Shown here one piece after another: positions 1 to 5,107 of a DNA stretch of 17,985 nucleotides. Source of the DNA: an uncultured Clostridia bacterium (lineage in GTDB: Bacteria; Bacillota; Clostridia; Christensenellales; Borkfalkiaceae); the NCBI GenBank assembly GCA_947629225.1, contig CANRCY010000016.1, forward strand, positions 1 to 17,985. Reading direction: 5' to 3'. Under the pieces are notes generated by a model, which had not been told where the DNA came from, did no database searches, and saw nothing but the letters and a program-made list of their open reading frames with translations. The translations under genes were made by a program, and so were the position numbers. Position 1 is the first letter of the stretch, and each line of letters opens with the position of its first letter.

Positions 1-202
1 TAGCCTTGCGGACGGTGTAGATGTTCATGCGGTTCGTGCCCGCGCCCAGAATCCCGCGCAAGCCGCCCGTGCCGAAGGCAAGTTCGCGGTAGAACCTGTC
101 TTCGATCTCCTCTTCGTCCGTGAGCGCGCCGAGTTCTTCCCTCGTTGCAAGGTCGAACGGCGGGGCGCACCAGCGCTCGTATTCCGCGCGATGATCTTTC
201 AA
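1..202 (-). CDS. Phosphoglucomutase/phosphomannomutase, N-terminal part (cut by window edge)
   Basis: Only the first 67 codons lie in the window. The reading shows the alpha-D-phosphohexomutase N-terminus, including FGTGGLRG followed by GAGTNRMNIYTVRKA, which is typical of the long PGM/PMM enzymes of clostridia and bacilli. The enzyme interconverts hexose 6-phosphate and hexose 1-phosphate in the cytoplasm, and here would supply mannose or glucose 1-phosphate to the guanylyltransferase just upstream. The start is a TTG at 202-200. It overlaps the TGA of the upstream gene by four bases and follows a GAGAGGAA ribosome site at suitable spacing, so translation is probably coupled. No ATG fits, because the conserved N-terminus begins only a few codons in. 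The active-site serine and metal loop lie outside the window, so substrate preference cannot be judged. Confidence 0.85.
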   Translation of the reverse strand, partial: MKDHRAEYERWCAPPFDLATREELGALTDEEEIEDRFYRELAFGTGGLRGILGAGTNRMNIYTVRKA

Positions 203-1255
203 AGCAATTCCTCTCTTCCCTGCGCCCGCAGATCTTCCACGATTTTCTTTACTTCCTGCGCGCGTTTTTTGTCGCAGACCAAAAGCGCGTCGGGAGTGTC
301 GACGATGATGACGTTTTTCAGCCCCACCGTTGCCACAAGTTTCTTTTTGGCGTAGATCACCGAATCATGGGTGTCTTCCCCCACGAAATCGCTCACCACG
401 ACGTTCCCCGACGCGTCTTCGCCGTAGAGCGCGGAGAGCATATCCCAGCTCCCCACATCGCTCCATCCGAATTCTCCCGGCACGACGAGGATATTTTTGC
501 TCTTTTCCATGATCGCATAGTCGATGGAGACGGAGCGGATCAGGGGATAGAGCTCTTCCAAAACCCGCCTCTCGTCGGGCGTGTTCATGGCGTCCCCTAT
601 GCGCACGAGAAGTTCGTATACGTCGGGAATGAACTTTTTATAGCTCTCTAAGATGACGGACGCCTTCCAGACGAACATGCCGCTGTTCCAGACGTATTCT
701 CCCCCCGAAAGAAAGCGTTTTGCCCGTTTGAGCGAGGGTTTTTCGACGAAGCGCAACACCTGTTTTGCCGCTCCTTCCCCCTTGCGGAAACGGATATAAC
801 CGTACCCCGTGGCGGGAAAGGTCGGGCGGATGCCCACGGTCTTGTTTTTCGGCTGTCTCGACGGCGGTCAAAAGGACGTTCGCGAAAGCGTCCTCGTCTT
901 TGATGTATGCGTCGGACGGGGTGATGACCATGATCCCGTCCTCCCCCGTTTTTCTGAGGATCTCCATGGCGGCATAGCCGATACAAGCAACGGTATTTCT
1001 CGCCGCGGGTTCGGAGAGGATCTGCTCTTCTTGGAGTCTTCCCGCCGTGACGGCAAGCATGTTCTGCCGCTGGTGGGCGTTGGTAACGATGCGGATATTC
1101 TCCCTCGCGCACACGCGCGAAAGACGGTCTACGGCTTCGTTCACCATGACCTCTTTCCCGCTCAGGTTCAAGAGCTGCTTGGGTCTCTCCCTTCTCGAAA
1201 GCGGCCAGAAGCGTTCTCCGCCTCCGCCCGCCATAATGATGCCGAATGCTTTCAT
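199..1255 (-). CDS. manC: Mannose-1-phosphate guanylyltransferase (GDP-mannose synthesis), frameshifted
   Basis: The gene would make GDP-mannose from mannose 1-phosphate and GTP. The N-terminal part carries MAGGGGERFWPLSRR and PKQ, the nucleotide-binding signature, then EPAARNT and PSD. The C-terminal part carries GIRPTFPATGYGYI, FVEKPS, YVWNSGMFVWK and WSDVGSWD. The two parts lie in different frames. The switch falls at a run of five A on the coding strand (bases 849-845) and needs a net +1 shift, either one extra base or two missing. Total length is about 351 codons, normal for the single-domain enzyme without the phosphomannose isomerase domain. The ATG at 1255 follows GAAGGGGAAAACA, a good ribosome site, 37 bases after the glycosyltransferase stop. 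The shift could be a real mutation, a sequencing or assembly error in the homopolymer, or, less likely, programmed slippage. As written, neither half is a complete enzyme. Confidence 0.85.
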
Positions 1256-1292
1256 GTGTTTTCCCCTTCGGTCAAAGTCGGTCTGCGTGCGA

Positions 1293-2417
1293 TTACAGTG
1301 TTTCGAGCAGACTGCGTACGTTCCCGCGGAACACTGCCTCGGTAAAGAGCGTTTCCACCCGCTCCTTTGCGGCTGCTCCGTAGCGTTCGCGGAGAGACGG
1401 GTCTTCCGCGAGCCGTTCGATCGCGTCGGCATAGGCGGGGACGTCGCCGTTTTCCGCTTCGATTCCCGTGACGCCGTTGAGCGAGACGTAATTGACCCCC
1501 GAGCCCGCGATGGTAAAGGTGACGGCGGGCTTTCCGAGCGCCATTGCCTCCACGAGCGCCAGCCCGAAGGCTTCGTTCTTCGTGACGGACGGGAAACAGA
1601 AAATATCGCATGCGAGGGTGTAAGCGACGCGGCTGTCGTCGTCCACCTTGCCGAGGAAGACGATTTTGTCGTCGCCCGCGGCGAGTTCTTTGAGCATGGG
1701 AGTCAGTTTGCCCGTTCCGCCGATGTAAATGCGGTAATTCGCGCCGAGCAGACGGGAAGCCCTCACGAGGTATTCCATGCCCTTATAGGGCACATGTCTG
1801 CCGAGGGCGAAGAGCACGACTTTTTCGCCGTTGCGCGCGCGGATCTCGGCAGCCGCCCTGCGCGCCTTTTCCGAGACGGTGATGCGCTCGCTGTTCGCAC
1901 AGTTGGGAACGACGACGCATTTTTCGCGGTAGAGCGGCAAAAATTTGCTTCCTTCGATGTAGTTCGGGCTTGTCGCCACGATCTTTTCCGCCCGCCGCAA
2001 CAGCCGCTTGGTCTGCCCGTTGAAAAAGTTCCGCAAGAATTTTTGGCGGGTGATATCGAGGTGCCACCAAACGATCAGCTTGCACGCGGGATATTTCTTC
2101 AACATTTTCAGAAGATAGTGCGCGGCAAAGGGATTGGGAAAGTGGAAGATGACAACGTCGGGACGAAAGGCGCGGAACTGCTCTTTCAGACGCTTCCCAT
2201 AGCTGAGGGAGAGCGACTGCGAGGCGACCTTTGCAATGGCGCCCGCCCGAACGACGGGGCAACCGTCTATCTCGTCGAAGACGTCGCGCTTGCCCGCATT
2301 GAAACAAAAGACCCGCTGTTCGGCGCTTCCCGCCAGAGCGTTCACGCAATCGCGCGCGACCTGCTCTATGCCGCCGATATGCGGATAAAAATAATTGCTG
2401 ATATGTAAAATATTCAT
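1293..2417 (-). CDS. GT4-family glycosyltransferase
   Basis: A 374-residue GT-B retaining glycosyltransferase. The N-terminal acceptor domain begins MNILHISNYFYPHIGGIE, with the glycine-rich loop usual in GT4 enzymes. The C-terminal nucleotide-sugar domain has GRHVPYKGMEYL (the Arg and Lys that contact the diphosphate), IGGTGKL, and an EX7E motif (E282 and E290) in NEAFGLALVEAMALGKP. It has no signal peptide or clear membrane helix, so it probably works at the inner face of the membrane. It starts two bases after the stop of the sugar transferase and is followed by the GDP-mannose enzyme, so a mannosyltransferase extending the lipid-linked sugar is a reasonable inference. The sequence does not prove the donor or acceptor. 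Confidence 0.88.
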   Translation of the reverse strand: MNILHISNYFYPHIGGIEQVARDCVNALAGSAEQRVFCFNAGKRDVFDEIDGCPVVRAGAIAKVASQSLSLSYGKRLKEQFRAFRPDVVIFHFPNPFAAHYLLKMLKKYPACKLIVWWHLDITRQKFLRNFFNGQTKRLLRRAEKIVATSPNYIEGSKFLPLYREKCVVVPNCANSERITVSEKARRAAAEIRARNGEKVVLFALGRHVPYKGMEYLVRASRLLGANYRIYIGGTGKLTPMLKELAAGDDKIVFLGKVDDDSRVAYTLACDIFCFPSVTKNEAFGLALVEAMALGKPAVTFTIAGSGVNYVSLNGVTGIEAENGDVPAYADAIERLAEDPSLRERYGAAAKERVETLFTEAVFRGNVRSLLETL

Positions 2418-2419
2418 GC

Positions 2420-3103
2420 CTATTTGGCTCCGTCGCGTTTCATGACCTTAAAGATCGTTTTGAAGAAGATCTTCGCATCAAACCAAAAGGAACAGTGGTC
2501 GACATAATAAAGTTCGAGTTTCTGCCGCTCGCCGCTCGTATAGGTGCAGTTGCTTCTCCCGTTGACCGCCCACCATCCGATCATCCCGGGCTTTACGGAG
2601 AGGAGCTTGTCCTTCTCCGCGCCGTACTTTTTCTCGGCTTCGTCCTCCATGAGCGGACGCGGTCCGACGACGGAGAGATCCCCTTTGAAGATCGACCAGA
2701 CGTTGGGAAGTTCGTCGAGGCTCGTCTTGCGGAGAAAACGCCCGAGCTTGGTGACGCGCGGGTCTCCGTCGAGTTTGTACTCCTGCATGTACTCCGCGTA
2801 CTTCTCGGGAGGAAGGATCTCTTCGAGACGGTCGGCATTCTTTTTCATGCTGCGGAATTTGGGCAAATAGATGATCTTGCCGTTCTTTCCGAGCCGCTTG
2901 TGTTTGTAGATCGCGGGACCGCCGTCGCTACACCTTACCGCGATCGCAAGGATCAGATACAGCCAGCTGAACACGAGAAGAAAAAGCCCCGAAGAGCAAA
3001 TATCGCAAAACCGTTTGAAAAAGAGATAACTTTTGTAACGGAAGCCGCTCTTATTTCGCGTCGCTTCTCCTTCGATCTTATCGGCTTTTCCTTTGTTCGG
3101 CAT
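2420..3103 (-). CDS. Polyprenyl-phosphate sugar phosphotransferase (bacterial sugar transferase)
   Basis: A 227-residue protein of the bacterial sugar transferase family (PF02397, as in WcaJ and RfbP C-terminal domains). It moves a sugar 1-phosphate from a nucleotide sugar to undecaprenyl phosphate, the first membrane step of exopolysaccharide or glycan assembly. One hydrophobic segment lies at about residues 38-58 (LFLLVFSWLYLILAIAV). It is followed by YKHKRLGKNGK, KFRSMK, TSLDELPNVWSIFKGDLS, VVGPRPL, VKPGMIGWWAVNGRS and a C-terminal YYVDHCSFWFDAKIFFKT. This is the short form, without the extra N-terminal membrane and Rossmann-like domains of WcaJ. The ATG at 3103 is chosen because GGGGAG lies eight bases upstream. 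An in-frame upstream extension to 3214 has no such site and adds no conserved sequence. It is the first gene of the operon. Confidence 0.9.
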   Translation of the reverse strand: MPNKGKADKIEGEATRNKSGFRYKSYLFFKRFCDICSSGLFLLVFSWLYLILAIAVRCSDGGPAIYKHKRLGKNGKIIYLPKFRSMKKNADRLEEILPPEKYAEYMQEYKLDGDPRVTKLGRFLRKTSLDELPNVWSIFKGDLSVVGPRPLMEDEAEKKYGAEKDKLLSVKPGMIGWWAVNGRSNCTYTSGERQKLELYYVDHCSFWFDAKIFFKTIFKVMKRDGAK

Positions 3104-3192
3104 GTCGTTCGCTCCCCGGCGGTCTCCCGTCTTCGGTGGATTGGTTCGCTTATATAAGACGAACGGATAGCGGATTTTTCTCTTCTTTTTTA

Positions 3193-3210
3193 CGCTTTTC
3201 GGAAAAAGCG
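3193..3210 (-). promoter_or_regulatory. Hairpin in the leader of the glycan operon
   Basis: On the minus strand CGCTTTT-TCCG-AAAAGCG forms a perfect seven-base-pair stem with a four-base loop, about 20 bases after the predicted transcription start. It is followed by TAAAAAAGAAGAG, not a T-run, so it is not a normal terminator. It may stabilise or regulate the roughly 127-base leader; this is inference only. Confidence 0.35.
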
Positions 3211-3237
3211 GCAAAATATAGGAAGAGACGTATCCCC

Positions 3238-3267
3238 ATTATAGACGGAAAGGTGGGGAAAAGTCAA
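3238..3267 (-). promoter_or_regulatory. Sigma-A-type promoter for the glycan operon
   Basis: TTGACT at 3267-3262, an 18-base spacer, then a perfect TATAAT at 3243-3238. Transcription would start near 3231, giving a leader of about 127 bases before the ATG at 3103. Confidence 0.8.
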
Positions 3268-3384
3268 TAGATTTCGGAAAAAATATAAAAATGTTGTATA
3301 TGCTTCCCCTCTGCCGCCGCGCTCCCTGCCTTCCCCTCTTCCCCTCCGACGGACGGGAAATCCTCTGTTTTTTCCGTCCGCTCC

Positions 3385-3413
3385 TTGACATTTTTTCCCG
3401 CTTGTGATAAAAT
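3385..3413 (+). promoter_or_regulatory. Sigma-A-type promoter for the small membrane protein genes
   Basis: TTGACA at 3385-3390, a 17-base spacer, TAAAAT at 3408-3413. The predicted start, near 3420, is 25 bases before the first ATG, which has its own GGAGGT site. Confidence 0.8.
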
Positions 3414-3444
3414 GTTCGAAAAGCAAGATCGGAGGTAAAAAATT

Positions 3445-3720
3445 ATGACTGCTTGGTGGAGCGTGCTCATGTACTTGATCGTAGGCGCGGCAAGTCTGCT
3501 CCTTGCCCTTTCTATCATCGCGACGTTGGTGCTCTCGATCGTTTCTTTGACGAAAGTCGTGAAATTACATGGCGAAGTGAAGAAACTGAGCGACCGTTCT
3601 GCCGCGGACGGGGCGCTCACGCAAGAGGAGCGCGCCATGCTCGACGGTTTCCGCGGGCTCGACGCAGAAAAGAAAAAGGCGCTCATTCAGACCGCGCATT
3701 CATGGCGGAATTCCAATTAA
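3445..3720 (+). CDS. Small membrane protein of unknown function, first of a paralogous pair
   Basis: A 91-residue protein I do not recognise. The ATG follows GGAGGTAAAAAATT, a strong ribosome site. One hydrophobic helix covers about residues 8-35 and is followed by basic residues (TKVVK), so the C-terminus is probably cytoplasmic. The tail is charged and helical, ending in a motif at residues 64-89: A-x-L-x2-F-R-x-L-D-x3-K-x2-L-x-Q-T-x3-W-R-N. The same motif, with 13 of 26 identical positions, ends the next gene, so the two are diverged paralogues sharing a tail but not the membrane helix sequence. Both probably come from the promoter at 3385-3413. No enzymatic motif is visible. A membrane-anchored adaptor or regulator would fit, but nothing shows it. 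Confidence 0.8.
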   Translation: MTAWWSVLMYLIVGAASLLLALSIIATLVLSIVSLTKVVKLHGEVKKLSDRSAADGALTQEERAMLDGFRGLDAEKKKALIQTAHSWRNSN

Positions 3721-3775
3721 AAGATTTTCGCTCTTCGCCGTCCCTATCGGAGAAAAATTGTACGAAGGAGAAAAA

Positions 3776-4102
3776 ATGAATTTATTTCGGCTATTTTTGA
3801 ATGTAGATGTAGCAGGAGGCATTTCCCCGCCTGCTTACCAAGGAACAACACCTTGGGGACCGATTATTACCATTGCAGTTATCGCTGTTATCATAGTGAT
3901 TTTCATCACGGTGTTCATCACAGTTCTTGTGACGAAACAAATTAGTAATAGTAAAAAACAGGAATCGCAGAAAACAACCGATGAAAATTCTTCGGAACAA
4001 GAAGAGGCGCTCTTAAAAGAATTTAGAGAACTCGATGAAAATCAAAAGGCTATGCTCCTGCAAACTGTAAAAGCATGGAGGAATAAAACCGACAAAACAT
4101 AG
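3776..4102 (+). CDS. Small membrane protein of unknown function, second of a paralogous pair
   Basis: A 108-residue protein. The ATG at 3776 is preferred over an in-frame ATG 18 bases earlier because GAAGGAG sits six bases upstream. A short N-terminal segment with SPPAYQGTTPWG precedes a long, Ile/Val-rich helix at about residues 27-53. Next come a basic stop-transfer stretch (TKQISNSKK), a polar Gln/Glu/Ser-rich linker and the tail motif at residues 78-103 (FRELD, LLQT, AWRN) shared with the preceding gene. It lies 55 bases downstream of that gene on the same strand, and a strong hairpin follows its stop. The gene is clearly more AT-rich than its neighbours, which suggests transfer or weak codon selection. 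Function unknown. Confidence 0.78.
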   Translation: MNLFRLFLNVDVAGGISPPAYQGTTPWGPIITIAVIAVIIVIFITVFITVLVTKQISNSKKQESQKTTDENSSEQEEALLKEFRELDENQKAMLLQTVKAWRNKTDKT

Positions 4103-4134
4103 AACTTTCCCGCCCTTGTGGGCGGGAAAGTTCT
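4101..4134. terminator. Bidirectional terminator between convergent genes
   Basis: A perfect 15-base inverted repeat (AGAACTTTCCCGCCC, loop TTGT, GGGCGGGAAAGTTCT) fills the whole gap between the TAG at 4102 and the TGA of the facing toxin gene at 4138-4136. The minus-strand side is followed by ATGTTTTGTCGGTTTTATT, so it should stop toxin-operon transcripts well. The plus side has no T-run after it. Confidence 0.8.
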
Positions 4135-4135
4135 G

Positions 4136-4543
4136 TCAAATCCGTTCCAATAGCTCTTCGGGTTTGATCGCGGGAACAGGACTGCCGTTGAAATCCTTGA
4201 TATTTCGGGTGACAATGTAATTCGCCTTGATTCGCTTTGCGCAAATGCTCTGCAAAGCGTCCTCAAAGTCTCCGAGCGGTAGCAAGGCGGCGCGTTTCAG
4301 ATCGTCTGCTTTCAAATCGGCAATGCCGAAGATCAAAGAAAGTTTTTCCAAAATTTCCTTCACTTTCTCGGCGTCCAACTCTTTCCGCATGATATAAACG
4401 ATGTTTGGGATCGAGAGCGCAGAGACAACTCCGCCAATCTTTCCCACTTCGCAAAGTTTCCATACTTTGCTTGAAGCCGCGAGATGCGGCTCTCGCCCAC
4501 AAAGCACATCAAGCAGAACGTTTGTGTCTATCAAAACCTTCAT
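4136..4543 (-). CDS. PIN-domain toxin (VapC-like ribonuclease)
   Basis: A 135-residue PIN-domain protein. Visible features are MKVLIDTNVLLDVL with D6, the central SALSIPNIVYIMRK helix region, the acidic cluster GDFEDALQ with D92, E94 and D95, and the end motif IVTRNIKDF with D117. PIN toxins are Mg-dependent ribonucleases that cut tRNA, rRNA or mRNA. The subgroup here has N47 where many VapC proteins have a glutamate, a pattern seen in PIN proteins of the NIxYI type. Its ATG overlaps the antitoxin stop as ATGA (4543-4540), so translation is coupled, as is usual for toxin-antitoxin pairs. The pair is more AT-rich than the flanking housekeeping genes, which fits horizontal acquisition. The RNA target cannot be told from sequence. 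Confidence 0.88.
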   Translation of the reverse strand: MKVLIDTNVLLDVLCGREPHLAASSKVWKLCEVGKIGGVVSALSIPNIVYIMRKELDAEKVKEILEKLSLIFGIADLKADDLKRAALLPLGDFEDALQSICAKRIKANYIVTRNIKDFNGSPVPAIKPEELLERI

Positions 4544-4761
4544 TGCCGCTTCGCCCTCTCCTCTCTGATCGCTCTTTCGTTGTAATCGCCTTTCAGAACA
4601 CCGACGAGGGAATCCGTCAAAAACGACACGCTTTGCTCGTGGGAAATCAGCCGCGCAACTTCTTTTCCGTTTCGCAAAATCACCACCTCATTTCCGCTTT
4701 GTACAGCTTGCAGGTACTTCCCGAAATTATTCTGCAATTCGGTCGCAGTTACTGTCGTCAT
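4540..4761 (-). CDS. Phd/YefM-family antitoxin
   Basis: A 73-residue antitoxin of the Phd/YefM type (PF02604). The N-terminal DNA-binding fold shows TATELQNNFGKYLQAVQSGN and EVVILRNGKEVARLIS. The C-terminal part, which in this family wraps the toxin, is SFLTDSLVGVLKGDYNERA and a charged end. Two adjacent ATGs exist at 4764 and 4761. The second is preferred because GGAGGT (4773-4768) is six bases from it but only three from the first. Antitoxin before toxin, with a four-base overlap, is the standard order. The protein probably represses its own promoter; ATCA-N7-TGAT (4787-4801 on the plus strand) spans the -10 box and is a possible operator. Confidence 0.88.
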   Translation of the reverse strand: MTTVTATELQNNFGKYLQAVQSGNEVVILRNGKEVARLISHEQSVSFLTDSLVGVLKGDYNERAIREERAKRQ

Positions 4762-4789
4762 CATGATACCTCCGATTTTATCCAATATC

Positions 4790-4818
4790 AGTATAATTGA
4801 TTTTAGCGAATTTGTCAA
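4790..4818 (-). promoter_or_regulatory. Promoter of the toxin-antitoxin operon
   Basis: TTGACA at 4818-4813, a 17-base spacer, TATACT at 4795-4790. Transcription would begin near 4783, about 20 bases before the antitoxin ATG. Confidence 0.8.
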
Positions 4819-4891
4819 CGCTTTCGGCGAAAATTTTTGGAACATACTTCTTGATTGACGCGCTGGGTCGAAAGAATTTCGTTCCCTTCAC

Positions 4892-4934
4892 GGCACCAAA
4901 AAAGGCACCCTTATTGGGTGCCTTTTTTGGTGCC
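4892..4934 (-). terminator. Extended terminator of tRNA-Leu(CAA), reaching into the tRNA 3' end
   Basis: The arms are 19 bases and perfectly complementary (4892-4910 and 4916-4934) with a five-base loop. The core on the minus strand is GGCACCC, loop, GGGTGCC, then TTTTTT, a normal intrinsic terminator. The stem continues through A6/T6 and then GGCACC/GGTGCC, so it includes the last bases of the tRNA acceptor and the encoded CCA. The tRNA at 10086 has the same design. Confidence 0.88.
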
Positions 4935-5014
4935 GGTGATCGGGGTCGAACCGATACGGTATTTCTACCACAGGATTTTGAGTCCAGCGCGTCTGCCAAT
5001 TCCACCACACCGGC
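4928..5014 (-). tRNA. tRNA-Leu(CAA)
   Basis: An 87-base class II tRNA. The acceptor stem is GCCGGTG/CACCGGC with discriminator A and an encoded CCA. It has the D-arm TGGTGGAATTGGCAGACGC, the anticodon loop CTCAAAA (anticodon CAA at 4980-4978, reading UUG), a long variable arm with GGTA-GAAA-TACC, and the T-arm with GGTTCGACCCC. The anticodon stem as I fold it, CTGGA against TCCTG, contains one T-T mismatch, which is slightly unusual. Its own promoter lies just upstream and a terminator overlaps its end. Confidence 0.95.
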
Positions 5015-5025
5015 GCGATAGAATG

Positions 5026-5054
5026 ATTATATAATAACCTTCGGAAAAAATCAA
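5026..5054 (-). promoter_or_regulatory. Promoter of tRNA-Leu(CAA)
   Basis: TTGATT at 5054-5049, a 17-base spacer, TATAAT at 5031-5026, 11 bases before the mature 5' end. It stands back to back with the polA promoter, with 18 bases between the two -35 boxes. Confidence 0.8.
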
Positions 5055-5072
5055 GCGATTTCCCCGAAAATC

Positions 5073-5101
5073 TTGCAAAAAAAAGCGCGCCGTGATACAA
5101 T
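5073..5101 (+). promoter_or_regulatory. polA promoter, placed for a leaderless transcript
   Basis: TTGCAA at 5073-5078, a 17-base spacer, TACAAT at 5096-5101. Only six bases separate the -10 box from the polA ATG at 5108, so the usual start position is the A of the ATG itself. No Shine-Dalgarno sequence is present in those bases. Confidence 0.65.
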
Positions 5102-5107
5102 ATCGGT

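Larger units (their letters stand above)
3104..3444. other. Divergent intergenic region between glycan operon and small membrane protein genes
   Basis: The stretch is 341 bases with no convincing gene. It holds two outward-facing promoters (minus at 3267-3238, plus at 3385-3413), a leader hairpin at 3193-3210, a strongly pyrimidine-biased tract at about 3301-3347, and an imperfect dyad at 3350-3360 / 3370-3380 (CGGACGG against CCGTCCG, extended by AAA/TTT with one G-T pair). The dyad is not followed by a T-run in either direction, so it is not an obvious terminator. It could be a regulator site. Confidence 0.6.

Noticed and set aside
1047..2408. A 453-codon plus-strand open frame opposite the glycosyltransferase
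   Set aside because: It overlaps two genes with clear motifs on the other strand and has no motif or ribosome site of its own.
3350..3380. Dyad between the divergent promoters as a terminator
   Set aside because: Neither side is followed by a T-run and no gene ends here; at most it is a regulator site.
4857..4870. GACGCGCTGG near the toxin-antitoxin promoter, matching part of tRNA-Leu(CAA) in inverted orientation
   Set aside because: Ten bases of GC-rich sequence taken from the middle of the tRNA, not its 3' end, so chance is the simpler explanation.
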